Positions 43,972 to 52,726 of a DNA stretch of 64,000 nt are shown here, piece after piece; positions within the stretch are counted from its first letter, which is position 1, and each line of letters begins with the position of its first letter. The notes under the pieces are model-generated. The model searched no databases, was not told the origin of the DNA, and saw only the letters and a program-made list of their open reading frames with translations. A program made the translations under genes and the position numbers. The stretch comes from JACNJF01 sp050288105 (GTDB lineage: Bacteria > Pseudomonadota > Gammaproteobacteria > GCA-001735895), in contig JBNKDE010000007.1 of NCBI GenBank assembly GCA_050288105.1, positions 186,001-250,000 of the forward strand, in the 5' to 3' direction.

Positions 43972-44292
43972 AACCATCACGCGCTGCTTTTGCTGCGCAG
44001 TCAGCGTGATGCTATAAGCAGCCTTCAACAGGTTATGCTCATCCATATACAACTGCCTGATGCGCGGGATCTGGCCCATTCCCCTGAACACATTATGAAT
44101 AATGTCAGTCACGGATAATGCAGGCGAGTCGACAAAGTATAAATTCTGATTTTGCGCCAGATAATATACCCGACCCACACACAGGTTGAGGAATATCTCC
44201 AGTTCATTGTTAGGTAAAGTCAACGACGAGTTTTTGCTGGCAAGCTTCAGGATATCTCGTCTATCGGTAGAAATGGGACCTATACCCGCCAT
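43933..44292 (-). CDS. Hypothetical protein (three-gene cluster, third)
   Basis: A 119-residue cytosolic protein. ATG at 44292 is chosen: GAGGAG lies five bases upstream, while the GTG at 44298 would have none. The mid part, FLNLCVGRVYYLAQNQNLYFVD, and the C-terminal helix SITLTAQQKQRVMVALNLNG suggest a mixed helical protein. I do not recognise a family. It follows the DUF364-like gene by about 23 bp and seems to share its transcript. Confidence 0.68.
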   Translation of the reverse strand: MAGIGPISTDRRDILKLASKNSSLTLPNNELEIFLNLCVGRVYYLAQNQNLYFVDSPALSVTDIIHNVFRGMGQIPRIRQLYMDEHNLLKAAYSITLTAQQKQRVMVALNLNGIHIKQV

Positions 44293-44315
44293 TTTCACTC
44301 CTCTGGTTAAATCTG

Positions 44316-45164
44316 CTATTTTTCATTGTTAAGTATAGTCGCCAGTAATGATGAAATACCGGGATACTGCCGTTGACTAATCTGGTATTTTTGCCCTGCA
44401 TGGCCCCAGGATTGCTGTAACTCGAGCGATACGCGTAGTGCAGCCAAATCCTGGATATAAACCCCACCAACATCATCCACGCCGTTTTGAAACAGAATGT
44501 CCGGCAGCCCACTCCCGCTGGGGCCAATCAAACTAAAATGTGCCGAGGGCTTTTTGTACCGAAGTATCTCATCCAGGGTGCCATTAATGAGTGTCGAAGC
44601 GGTACATAAGATGTGTTCACATTTGATCAAATCCGCTGGATTTGTGCTCAACTCGACGCCCGGCTGAATCTCAACTCGTGCAGGATTTTTTTCCAGCACC
44701 AGCAGGCTATGCCCCTGTTCCAGCAGTCCTGCAATCATGGGACGAAAAAAGCCCACCATCCCGATGCGAGTGGGCGCAATGCTGGTTTTTGTTTTGCGCT
44801 CGTCTGAAATAGGCAAAAATCCAGCCCTGGCCATCACATGCTGGCTCATCGCATTAAATGCACCTATCGCCAGGGCATTTAGTGCGGCATCCGGTGAGTC
44901 CAGCATTTTAATCATGCTCGCGGTCTCCTGCTGGCAGCTCCTGCCATCGGGATAAAGTTGCCACAGACGCTCTAGAGCATCGTCCAGACTGGTATAAAAA
45001 GGTGCTGCCGTGCCATCTTCTAAAAATACAAAACCAAACTCATCTGCTTTTTGCTCCTCCTGCACCGGGCGCGGCAAATGAATAGCGGAGATAGCAGGAA
45101 TACTGAGCTGAGCCATTACAGTGTCAGCGAGCCGGAGATACTGCTGAGTAAAATTCACATTCAT
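44316..45164 (-). CDS. DUF364-like (putative metal-chelation, Rossmann-like) protein
   Basis: A 282-residue cytosolic protein. The C-terminal half resembles the DUF364 family, with GMVGFFRPMIAGLLEQGHSLLVLEKNP, ILCTASTLINGTLDEIL and LIGPSGSGLPDILFQNGVDDVGG. These proteins have been called putative heavy-metal chelators, but no role is proven. The N-terminal region is an enolase-like-N fold candidate (FTQQYLRLADTVMAQL). Its ATG overlaps the stop of the upstream membrane-protein gene by one base, so the pair is coupled. Confidence 0.75.
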   Translation of the reverse strand: MNVNFTQQYLRLADTVMAQLSIPAISAIHLPRPVQEEQKADEFGFVFLEDGTAAPFYTSLDDALERLWQLYPDGRSCQQETASMIKMLDSPDAALNALAIGAFNAMSQHVMARAGFLPISDERKTKTSIAPTRIGMVGFFRPMIAGLLEQGHSLLVLEKNPARVEIQPGVELSTNPADLIKCEHILCTASTLINGTLDEILRYKKPSAHFSLIGPSGSGLPDILFQNGVDDVGGVYIQDLAALRVSLELQQSWGHAGQKYQISQRQYPGISSLLATILNNEK

Positions 45165-45616
45165 TAACCTCTTCTGCTTTTTTCGTCCTGTGGGGCAAGC
45201 CTGAGTAAAATCTGCGCAGGCAGCAGGCTTTTGTGCCTCAACCAGCGCGGGCTGTGGCTGATAAAGGTCGAAAATACAATCACAATGACCAGCAGTTTGA
45301 ACTGTATATGCGCGGGTGAAAACAGGGCTATCAGTAGCAGTACCAGCTTGATCAGAACGGTAAAGCCTCGAATTTCAAACAGCACCACCGCGCTACCATA
45401 AAGATCAAGCAGAAACAGACACACACCTGAGAGGATCACAGCCATTGCCCAGGAATTGAGCACAGCTACGGGTTGGGTAAAATAAAGTCCGCCCAGCAAA
45501 ACGCTAAAACAGACGATATGAATCGAACGGAATACGTTCAGCAGTAATCGCCGCTGTGGCAGCGATCGATATTGTTGTGGAAATAATAGTTGATGGATAC
45601 GCCCAGGTTTTTTCAA
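45164..45616 (-). CDS. Hypothetical inner-membrane protein
   Basis: A 150-residue protein with about four hydrophobic segments (IVCFSVLLGGLYFT, AMAVILSGVCLFLLDLYGSA, LIKLVLLLIALFSPAHIQFKLLVIVIVFSTFI) and a basic N-terminus (MKKPGRIHQLLFPQQYRSLPQRR). It is first in a run with the DUF364-like gene and the hypothetical gene. The topology hints at a small integral protein of unknown role; no transporter signature is recognisable. The overlap with the next gene supports translation. Confidence 0.72.
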   Translation of the reverse strand: MKKPGRIHQLLFPQQYRSLPQRRLLLNVFRSIHIVCFSVLLGGLYFTQPVAVLNSWAMAVILSGVCLFLLDLYGSAVVLFEIRGFTVLIKLVLLLIALFSPAHIQFKLLVIVIVFSTFISHSPRWLRHKSLLPAQILLRLAPQDEKSRRG

Positions 45617-45687
45617 CGGATCAGAATCTGTCTAATAAAATCCGAACAATGGTATTAGCGCTAGAATAAGTCAAGCGCCAGTTGGCT

Positions 45688-46617
45688 TTACCAGACGGGC
45701 ACACCTAATAATCCAGCGCCTCGATCTTTGGGCACATCGACAATATTCCTGATTTCTCGACTTTTTACGATCAAGTTATGCACCAACGGCATCAGAATAA
45801 CCTCAATCGCTGTAATAATTAACCCGCCTGGTACAACCAGGGTATCACGTCGGCTCATAAAAGATCCCGGTAATGCATTCATCAGGGTGGGGAAATCAGG
45901 TCTTGTGATATTTTGAAAATGAATCACTAAAAAACATTCATCAATCAGCGGCTCTTCCTTGGCTGAAAATGGATCTGAAGTATCCACCGCCGCGATCATC
46001 TGGATATTGATGTGAGTACGCGAAAACTGCGGTGTAATATGATGCACATAGTCGTCCAGCCGGTTCAGAATTGAGTGGTGCACCTGTTCCTGAGAGTAGC
46101 CGCGCAGGGCGGTATCACGATTTATCTTTCGAATCCATTCCAGGTTGACATTCGGTACCATACCAATCAACAGGTCAGGATAGCTGGATATATCGATATC
46201 ACCATCTATCGCAGCGCCATGTAGCCCACGGTAAAGCAATAAATCGGTGTCGCTATCCAGCTCCTGCCATTGCGTCAGCGTACCCGGCTCCTGCCCCCAC
46301 TTATCGGCACTATTCTTAGAGTGCAGGTAGTAACGGTACATGCCCGTACCCGTCGCAGAATACTGAAAGAACAGTGATTCCAGTTTATCCAGATGATTAG
46401 CCTGCGGGCTGAAATGACTCAATACCCGACCTTCCTGCTCAGCTTTGCGAACCTGCACTTCCATCTCCTTGCGATCATAGCGATGGAAGGCGTTTCCCTG
46501 AATATAAGCCGCTTTTACACGCTCACGAAAGAAAATATGTTCGAAAGCCTTGGTAATAGCTGAACTACCAGAACCGGACGACCCGGTAATGGCGACGATT
46601 GGAAATTCTGCTGACAT
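45688..46617 (-). CDS. Phosphoribulokinase-like P-loop kinase (PrkB family)
   Basis: A 309-residue cytosolic protein of the phosphoribulokinase/uridine kinase superfamily. The phosphate loop is TGSSGSGSSAITKAF, without the usual Lys, as in class I phosphoribulokinases. GNAFHRYDRKEMEVQVRKAEQEGR and LLYRGLHGA follow, then NLEWIRKINRDTALRGYSQE and the ITPQFSRTHINIQ block typical of PrkB. No RuBisCO or other Calvin genes are present, so it is more like the orphan PrkB of heterotrophs, whose substrate is unproven. A C-terminal tail after about residue 285 exceeds the E. coli length. Confidence 0.88.
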   Translation of the reverse strand: MSAEFPIVAITGSSGSGSSAITKAFEHIFFRERVKAAYIQGNAFHRYDRKEMEVQVRKAEQEGRVLSHFSPQANHLDKLESLFFQYSATGTGMYRYYLHSKNSADKWGQEPGTLTQWQELDSDTDLLLYRGLHGAAIDGDIDISSYPDLLIGMVPNVNLEWIRKINRDTALRGYSQEQVHHSILNRLDDYVHHITPQFSRTHINIQMIAAVDTSDPFSAKEEPLIDECFLVIHFQNITRPDFPTLMNALPGSFMSRRDTLVVPGGLIITAIEVILMPLVHNLIVKSREIRNIVDVPKDRGAGLLGVPVW

Positions 46618-46927
46618 ATGCCCGTTCTCTACTTGTTTAATCCAGCAACTGGATTTTTATTGTCTGCCACGAAATCGGCAACGCGTATGATGAGGAGTGA
46701 AGTGTCTTTTGTCAAAATAATAGTATTAACCAAATACCATAAAGTTATATAAAACCAGATAATCAGTAGAAGTAAGGTCATTCCAGTTTGAATCACCTCG
46801 GTTTTTAATTAAATTTTTTGATCGTGAAGACAAATAATTTTCCCTTTACAGTAAGTACAGTCTGATAAATATTATTCCTCGATAATAACTTTATTATTGT
46901 AATCAGGATTAATTGAGACGTAGTCTG
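46618..46927. promoter_or_regulatory. Divergent AT-rich intergenic region
   Basis: About 310 bp between the kinase (minus) and the PA3496-like gene (plus). It is AT-rich with short imperfect palindromes near 46870-46905 (ATTAT...ATAAT). TTTACA at 46845-46850 could be a -35 element but no good -10 follows at the right spacing. No coding or RNA gene seen. Confidence 0.35.
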
Positions 46928-47125
46928 ATGACTAAAAAAATTGAAGACGAAGATTATTTTGACGTAGATGACAGTGAAGAATCTTACGATTATTTAGAGA
47001 AGATTTATCACAAACGGCATAACGCCAAAAAACGTAACGAAGCACGCCGAAAACTGGAGAGAATGCAGGAAAACCAGGCACTAGATCGTCTGATGCGGGA
47101 CGATATCTATTACGAGTGGGAATAA
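46928..47125 (+). CDS. PA3496-like small acidic protein
   Basis: A 65-residue protein with an acidic N-terminal half (EDEDYFDVDDSEESYDYLEK) and a basic, then mixed C-terminal helix (RHNAKKRNEARRKLERMQENQ ends with RDDIYYEWE). The layout recalls the PA3496 family of small putative envelope-integrity proteins; identification is tentative. Start could be ATG at 46928 or TTG at 46913, which has AGGA five bases upstream. A strong terminator follows, supporting an independent gene. Confidence 0.7.
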   Translation: MTKKIEDEDYFDVDDSEESYDYLEKIYHKRHNAKKRNEARRKLERMQENQALDRLMRDDIYYEWE

Positions 47126-47180
47126 ACCTACTTCGAGCGGGATAGCAAGTATCCACCAGAATGGCAAATGTTTGTGATAC

Positions 47181-47215
47181 AGGGCCGGATCATCAGGATC
47201 CGGCCCTTTTTATTT
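47181..47215 (+). terminator. Rho-independent terminator
   Basis: A perfect 11-bp stem AGGGCCGGATC / GATCCGGCCCT with a 5-base loop is followed by TTTTATTTT. It ends the small-gene transcript before the converging thiC. Confidence 0.94.
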
Positions 47216-47232
47216 TGCTCACCTATTGCAGG

Positions 47233-49122
47233 TTAGATCTCTTTATATAGCTGCTGCCCCTGCTCGATGTACTCGTTAGACTTTTCCTTCATGCCCGCTT
47301 TAAAAGCCGCCTCAATCTCGACCGCATTATTCTCCGCATATTCACGAACTTCCTGTGTAATCTTCATGGAACAGAACTTAGGCCCACACATGGAACAGAA
47401 ATGCGCCACCTTATGCGTCTGTTTGGGCATGGTTTCATCATGAAATTCACGCGCACGTTGCGGATCAAGTGACAGATTGAACTGATCTTCCCAACGAAAC
47501 TCAAAACGCGCCTTGGACAATGCATTGTCCTGGATCTGGGCTCCGGGAAACCCTTTCGCCAGATCAGCAGCGTGTGCAGCAAGCTTATAGGTAATTATGC
47601 CATCGCGCACATCCTGCTTATTCGGCAAACCCAGATGCTCCTTGGGTGTCACATAGCACAGCATGGCAGTGCCATACCAGCCAATCTGTGCCGCACCGAT
47701 AGCCGAGGTAATGTGATCGTAAGCCGGCGCGATATCGGTCACCAGTGGTCCCAGCGTATAAAACGGTGCTTCGTAGCAGTCGCTCAATTCCTTATCCATA
47801 TTCTCTTTGATCATCTGCATAGGTACATGCCCAGGCCCCTCAATCATCACCTGCACATCATGCGCCCAGGCGACTTTGGTGAGCTCTCCCAGGGTTTCCA
47901 GCTCGGCAAACTGGGCTCGATCATTGGCGTCTGCAATACATCCCGGACGCAAGCCATCCCCCAGTGAGAAAGCCACATCATAGGCTTTCATGATTTCACA
48001 GATATCTTCAAAATGGGTGTACAGAAAACTTTCTTCATGATGCGCCAGACACCATTTAGCCATAATGGAGCCTCCGCGTGACACAATCCCGGTCAAACGC
48101 TCGGCGGTGATAGGCACATAAGCCAGGCGTATCCCCGCATGAATGGTAAAGTAGTCGACACCCTGCTCGGCCTGCTCAATCAGCGTATCGCGGAACAGCT
48201 CCCAGGTCAGGTCTTCGGCTACACCATTCACCTTTTCCAGTGCCTGGTAGATCGGTACGGTACCAATAGGCATAGGGGCATTACGCAAAATCCATTCACG
48301 GGTTTCGTGAATATTCTTGCCCGTAGATAGATCCATCAGGGTATCGCCACCCCAGCGCGCGGACCAGGCCATTTTCTCCACTTCTTCCGCAATCGATGAC
48401 GTCACTGCTGAATTACCGATATTGGTATTCACCTTGACTCGGAAATTACGCCCGATAATCATCGGCTCCAGCTCAGGGTGATTGATATTGGCAGGAATTA
48501 TTGCCCTGCCCGCAGCAACTTCACTGCGTACAAATTCAGCACTGATGCTATCGGGTATCTGAGCACCAAAAGATTGACCCGGATGTTGCTTAAGTAGCTT
48601 TTGATAAGCCTCGCTGGCTCGAAACTCATCCAGTCGCATATTTTCACGGATAGCAATGTACTCCATCTCAGGAGTGATAATCCCCTGGCGCGCATAATGC
48701 ATCTGCGTGACATTTTTGCCGGCCTTGGCGCGCCGCGGTTTACGTATGTGTTCAAAACGCAGATGAGAAAGCTTTTCATCATTCTGTCTTAACTGACCAA
48801 ACGCTGAACTCGGCCCCTCTAGCAGTTCAGTATCGCCGCGTTCTTCTATCCAGCCTGAGCGCAGATCCGGGATACCCTTAAGCAGATCAATCTCAACCGC
48901 CGGATCAGTAAAAGGGCCTGAGGTGTCATACACGGTGATGGGTGGATTCTTCTCCACACCATTATTGGTTGGGGTATCATCGCAGCTGATTTCACGCATG
49001 CCTACGCGAATATCAGGACGAGGACCCTCAATATAGATTTTTTTTGAATTCGGGAATGGCTGGATAATTTCATTCGAAAGTTTATGAGTTTTTTCGATAA
49101 ACTCTTCGGGGATGGCACTCAT
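47233..49122 (-). CDS. thiC: Phosphomethylpyrimidine synthase
   Basis: Radical-SAM enzyme that converts aminoimidazole ribotide to hydroxymethylpyrimidine phosphate in thiamine synthesis. The 629-residue protein has the hallmark C-terminal cluster motif CSMCGPKFCSM (C-x2-C-x4-C), ADLAKGFPGAQIQDNALSKARFEF and IEGPGHVPMQMIKENMDKEL. AAAGGAGCC precedes the ATG. A TPP riboswitch lies in its leader, so it is repressed by thiamine pyrophosphate. No other thi gene is adjacent. Confidence 0.98.
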   Translation of the reverse strand: MSAIPEEFIEKTHKLSNEIIQPFPNSKKIYIEGPRPDIRVGMREISCDDTPTNNGVEKNPPITVYDTSGPFTDPAVEIDLLKGIPDLRSGWIEERGDTELLEGPSSAFGQLRQNDEKLSHLRFEHIRKPRRAKAGKNVTQMHYARQGIITPEMEYIAIRENMRLDEFRASEAYQKLLKQHPGQSFGAQIPDSISAEFVRSEVAAGRAIIPANINHPELEPMIIGRNFRVKVNTNIGNSAVTSSIAEEVEKMAWSARWGGDTLMDLSTGKNIHETREWILRNAPMPIGTVPIYQALEKVNGVAEDLTWELFRDTLIEQAEQGVDYFTIHAGIRLAYVPITAERLTGIVSRGGSIMAKWCLAHHEESFLYTHFEDICEIMKAYDVAFSLGDGLRPGCIADANDRAQFAELETLGELTKVAWAHDVQVMIEGPGHVPMQMIKENMDKELSDCYEAPFYTLGPLVTDIAPAYDHITSAIGAAQIGWYGTAMLCYVTPKEHLGLPNKQDVRDGIITYKLAAHAADLAKGFPGAQIQDNALSKARFEFRWEDQFNLSLDPQRAREFHDETMPKQTHKVAHFCSMCGPKFCSMKITQEVREYAENNAVEIEAAFKAGMKEKSNEYIEQGQQLYKEI

Positions 49123-49179
49123 GATGGCTCCTTTACTGGGTTATCGCAGGGCCATTTCGAACTCCCCCATATGGATGGT

Positions 49180-49264
49180 CGAAACGCCTCCCTACGCAGA
49201 TTAATCTGATCAGGTTCAAAGGGTTTTTCTCAGTCTGCTACTTATTCAGACACCCCTGGCAAGG
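49180..49264 (-). ncRNA. TPP riboswitch in the thiC leader
   Basis: On the minus strand the order CAGGGGTGTCTG, CTGAGA, ACCCTTTGAACCTGATC, then GCGTAGGGAGGC matches the conserved THI-box core (P1/P2 and the CUGAGA and ACCCUUUGAACCUGAUC pyrimidine-binding and pyrophosphate-binding elements). It lies about 60 bp before the thiC start codon. It should lower thiC expression when TPP is bound; a G-rich run (ATGGGGGAG) downstream may be part of the expression platform. Confidence 0.95.
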
Positions 49265-49423
49265 TTGCAGACGGGCTCTTCAAACACTGTCTGCAACATC
49301 GACCCAAACTAACCAAAGCATTTAGGTATTGCAAGTCTTTTTAAGGCATTTCTGCCCGATAACATTGACAATACAGCAGGAATTCGTAGGCTTTGCTATC
49401 CGTTAAAACACAAGCAAAATGAG
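49265..49423. promoter_or_regulatory. Intergenic region between the thiC leader and pcm-like gene
   Basis: About 160 bp that must hold the thiC promoter (minus) and the promoter of the pcm-rhodanese-tolC run (plus). A GC-rich stretch next to the riboswitch may form a small hairpin. No clear -35/-10 pair is evident. Confidence 0.3.
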
Positions 49424-50050
49424 ATGTCTGATTTCGCCAAAGCCAAACACAATATGATCGAACAGCAAATCCGTCCCTGGGAAGTGATTGACCCTCAGGT
49501 ACTTGGGGTTTTTGATACGCTTAATCGTGATCAATTTGTGCCTGAGTCACTCAAGGGCCTGGCCTATGCTGACTGCCAGCTACCGGTGCTGGGAACACAA
49601 TGCATGCTACCTCCTACGGTAGAAGGGCGTATGTTACAGGCGCTGAATATCAAGCAGTCTGACTGTGTGCTGGAGATTGGTACCTGCAGTGGTTACATCA
49701 CCGCCTGTCTGGCTCATCTCTCTACTCATGTGGACAGCGTTGACCTGAACCCTGAATCGAAAGACATTGCCCTGGGCAACCTGCAGCAGTTGGGTATCAG
49801 CAATGTCACGCTGGAAACCATCAGCTCACTGCAGAACATTAGTCATAACGAACGCTACGACGTCATCGCCGTTTGCGCAGGCTCACTGGATGTGGTTCCA
49901 GAAAACCTGAAAAACGCACTGGTCATCGGTGGGCGGTTATTTGCTGTCACAGGTCAGTCTCCGGTTAAGGAGGCTCAACTGATCACCAGAATCGCTCAGC
50001 AGGAATGGCTGGTCATGAACCTGTTCGAGACGGATATCAACGCCATTTAA
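49424..50050 (+). CDS. Protein-L-isoaspartate O-methyltransferase family protein
   Basis: A 208-residue SAM-dependent methyltransferase resembling PCMT: RPWEVIDPQVLGVFDTLNRDQFVP at the N-terminus, MLPPTVEGRMLQAL, then the SAM loop VLEIGTCSGYITACLAHL. True Pcm repairs isoaspartyl residues and has GSGYQTA-like motif I; this shorter variant is typically found next to tolC in pseudomonads, and its substrate is unproven. The rhodanese gene follows after 19 bp and tolC after a further 77 bp. Confidence 0.87.
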   Translation: MSDFAKAKHNMIEQQIRPWEVIDPQVLGVFDTLNRDQFVPESLKGLAYADCQLPVLGTQCMLPPTVEGRMLQALNIKQSDCVLEIGTCSGYITACLAHLSTHVDSVDLNPESKDIALGNLQQLGISNVTLETISSLQNISHNERYDVIAVCAGSLDVVPENLKNALVIGGRLFAVTGQSPVKEAQLITRIAQQEWLVMNLFETDINAI

Positions 50051-50069
50051 TATTCTTGCCGTAGTTGTT

Positions 50070-50384
50070 ATGCAACGCTTTTCAGCGCAGCAACTTGCGG
50101 TTTACCTGGAGAATCATAGCCCCCAGCTTATTGATGTTCGGGAACCCTGGGAGTTTGCTATCTGTCATATAGCGAACAGTCGGTTACTGCCAATGGCCCA
50201 GGTCCCCTTTTCACTGGAGATTTTTCATCAGGCTAAGGAAAGTGTCATCATCTGTCACCATGGAATCCGCAGTCTACAGGTTGCACATTTTCTGGCAGCT
50301 CGGGGGATACACAACACGATCAATCTGGACGGTGGTGTAGAAGACTGGGCAAGGCGGGTGGACCTTGAAATGCCCACCTATTAA
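50070..50384 (+). CDS. Rhodanese-like sulfurtransferase
   Basis: A 104-residue single-domain rhodanese with the catalytic Cys at 62 (IICHHGIRSLQVAHFL; active loop C-H-H-G-I-R). The conserved LIDVREPWEF and NLDGGVEDW segments flank it. Small cytosolic members move sulfane sulfur, but the donor and acceptor here are unknown. It is placed between the pcm-like gene and tolC, an order conserved in several gammaproteobacteria. Confidence 0.92.
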   Translation: MQRFSAQQLAVYLENHSPQLIDVREPWEFAICHIANSRLLPMAQVPFSLEIFHQAKESVIICHHGIRSLQVAHFLAARGIHNTINLDGGVEDWARRVDLEMPTY

Positions 50385-50461
50385 GCAGCAGAGATTAACC
50401 ATTGAAATATAAACGGCTAGCCTCTATATTAGAAAATCCTTATCGATTCTGAGACTTAAAC

Positions 50462-51775
50462 ATGAAACACTTCGTAGGCAAACTGTCTGTTATCAGCTTT
50501 TTGTTACTGATTACCCCGGTTACCCAGGCGCTGGATTTAGCGCAAATCTACGATCTGGCAAAATCTCAGGATACCCAGTTAATGATTGCGCGGAGCCAGT
50601 TCGAATCTGCTCAACTTGCACTGCCACAGGTTCAGTCAGCAAATCGCCCGCAGGTGAATTTATCTGCACATACAACCTACGATGATTCAGGCAACACATT
50701 AACTGCGGATGACACAAAGACCAGCTACGGGTATTCACTTAGCCTGACTCAAAGTCTTTACAACAGTGAAACAACTTCCCAGGTAAACGCGGTTGAGGCA
50801 AGTGTACGGCAGGCCGAAGCCCAGTACCGAGCCGCAGAGCAGGACCTTATCATCAGGGTTACCGAAGCCTATTTTAATATTCTTTCCGCGCAGGATACTG
50901 TGGCCTTCGCCGAAGCTGAAAAAAATGCGATCGGTCGACAGCTGGAACAGGCCAAAAAACGTTTCGAAGTCGGTCTGATCGCCATCACCGATGTAAAAGA
51001 AGCGCAGGCTTCTTACGACGCATCCGTAGCGAGCGAAATCTCTGCAAACAATTCACTGGATAACGCGCGCGAAGCCCTGCAACTCATCATTGGCCAACCG
51101 CTGGATACCGCATTAAGCACGCTCGGCGATGACGTTCAACTGCTGATTCCACAGCCCACTGATCGTAACGCCTGGATTACACAGGCACAGAAGAACAACC
51201 TGACGCTGTTATCGGCTGAAGCCGGTTTACAGGCTGCGGCAGAAAACCGCAATGTTGCCACCGCTGGCAACAAGCCCACCATCAACTTCGTTGCCAGCTA
51301 CACAGACACTGAGATTGATAGCGATAATAGTGGCGACTTCAGCACCGACGATCTGGTGCTCAGCCTGCAACTCAAGATGCCTCTCTACACGGGCGGCTAT
51401 ACCAGCTCTAACATTAAGCAGGCCGAGGCTGATTTTCGAACCGCGCAGAATAACCTGATGTTCCAGAAACGTACTGTAACCCAGCTCACCAGCACGGCTT
51501 ATCTGGCCATTGTGTCAGGAATCAGCCAGGTGAACGCGCTGCAACAGGCATTAGCCTCTAGCACCGCTGCACTGGAAGCCACCCAGGCAGGTTTTGATGT
51601 CGGCACCAGAACCTCGGTTGAAGTGCTGAATTCATTACGCGAAACCTATCGCTCCAAGCGTGATTATGCCTCTGCTCGATACAGCTACCTGGTCAACACA
51701 TTAAAGTTGAAGCAGGCTGCAGGCTTACTTGTAGACGACGACCTGAAAGCAATCAATCAGTGGTTAGTACGCTAA
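50462..51775 (+). CDS. tolC: TolC-family outer-membrane channel
   Basis: Outer-membrane exit duct for type I secretion and RND pumps. The 437-residue precursor has a signal peptide (cleaved near TQALD, residue 23) and two outer-membrane-efflux repeats (about 25-215 and 230-425). Marker segments are YFNILSAQDTVAFAEAEKNAIGRQLEQAKKRF, in the first repeat, and VGTRTSVEVLNSLRETY, in the second. It lies 24 bp before lpxL. No pump genes are adjacent, as is usual for a housekeeping TolC. Confidence 0.95.
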   Translation: MKHFVGKLSVISFLLLITPVTQALDLAQIYDLAKSQDTQLMIARSQFESAQLALPQVQSANRPQVNLSAHTTYDDSGNTLTADDTKTSYGYSLSLTQSLYNSETTSQVNAVEASVRQAEAQYRAAEQDLIIRVTEAYFNILSAQDTVAFAEAEKNAIGRQLEQAKKRFEVGLIAITDVKEAQASYDASVASEISANNSLDNAREALQLIIGQPLDTALSTLGDDVQLLIPQPTDRNAWITQAQKNNLTLLSAEAGLQAAAENRNVATAGNKPTINFVASYTDTEIDSDNSGDFSTDDLVLSLQLKMPLYTGGYTSSNIKQAEADFRTAQNNLMFQKRTVTQLTSTAYLAIVSGISQVNALQQALASSTAALEATQAGFDVGTRTSVEVLNSLRETYRSKRDYASARYSYLVNTLKLKQAAGLLVDDDLKAINQWLVR

Positions 51776-51799
51776 GCTGCTCGCTTATCAGCGGTATTC

Positions 51800-52726
51800 A
51801 TGAGCAAGCATAAGTCTGATATTTTCCGGCCAGAGGACTACCTGCACCCGAAATTCTGGCCGATGTGGATACTGCTCGGGCTATTAAGACTGGCTTCGTT
51901 ATTCCCGTATCGCTACCAGCTTAAATTTGGGCGCATACTGGGCAACCTGTTGAAACACCTTTCGCGCAAGCGCCAGCATATTGTTGATACGAATCTTAAA
52001 AAATGCCTGCCGGAAAAAACACCTGAAGAACGCCAGCAGATAAAAGATCGCTGTTACCAGAACCTGGGTATCTCGATGCTGGAGATGGCAATGGGCTGGT
52101 GGTGGAAGGATGAGCAACTGAAACCACTGGTTGAAGTTATCGGCCTGGAAAATATCGAAAACTGCCTGAAAAACAACCAGGGCGTCATCCTGCTAACCGG
52201 GCATTTCACCAGTCTGGAAATTGCAGGTAGATTACTCTCCTACCATACCCCATTTCAGGTAATGTACCGCACCCAGCGTAACCGGCTGTTTGACAGCCTG
52301 TTATATACCAAACGCAACGAGCTATACGAAGCGGTAATTTCACGCAAACACACCTTAAAGTTAATCAAGGGGATCAAAAAAGGGATCCCAACATGGTACG
52401 CCCCAGATCAGGATTTTGGCAGGGAACGTAATGTGTTCGCGCCGTTTTTCGGCATCCCTACCGCAACCATCACTGCCAGTGCACGACTGGCCAAATCCTC
52501 TGGTGCGGCTGTACTGCCCTATTACCCCGAACGCAAGGCCGATGGCAGTGGTTACCTATTGAGAATTGAGCCTCCACTGGAAAACTTCCCCAGTGGAGAT
52601 GATCTGGCAGATGCCACCGCCATCAATGCTTCTATCGAAAAATTCGTACGCAAACACCCTGACCAGTACATGTGGGTGCACAAGCGCTTTAAAACACGAC
52701 CCCCCGGTGAAGCGGCCTTTTACTGA
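51800..52726 (+). CDS. lpxL: Lipid A biosynthesis (lauroyl) acyltransferase, LpxL/HtrB family
   Basis: Adds a secondary acyl chain to Kdo2-lipid IVA from acyl-ACP at the inner membrane. The 308 residues include an N-terminal membrane segment (MWILLGLLRLASLFPYRYQLKFG), the HX4E catalytic dyad in LTGHFTSLEIAGRLL, GIPTWYAPDQDFG and the late MWVHKRFKTRPPGE. These fit the LpxL/LpxP/LpxM group; which acyl chain it uses cannot be judged. Its stop overlaps the waaA start by one base. Confidence 0.93.
   Translation: MSKHKSDIFRPEDYLHPKFWPMWILLGLLRLASLFPYRYQLKFGRILGNLLKHLSRKRQHIVDTNLKKCLPEKTPEERQQIKDRCYQNLGISMLEMAMGWWWKDEQLKPLVEVIGLENIENCLKNNQGVILLTGHFTSLEIAGRLLSYHTPFQVMYRTQRNRLFDSLLYTKRNELYEAVISRKHTLKLIKGIKKGIPTWYAPDQDFGRERNVFAPFFGIPTATITASARLAKSSGAAVLPYYPERKADGSGYLLRIEPPLENFPSGDDLADATAINASIEKFVRKHPDQYMWVHKRFKTRPPGEAAFY

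Noticed and set aside
46618..46912. Short palindromes near 46870-46905 as operator or terminator
   Set aside because: They are short A/T-only repeats expected by chance in AT-rich DNA.
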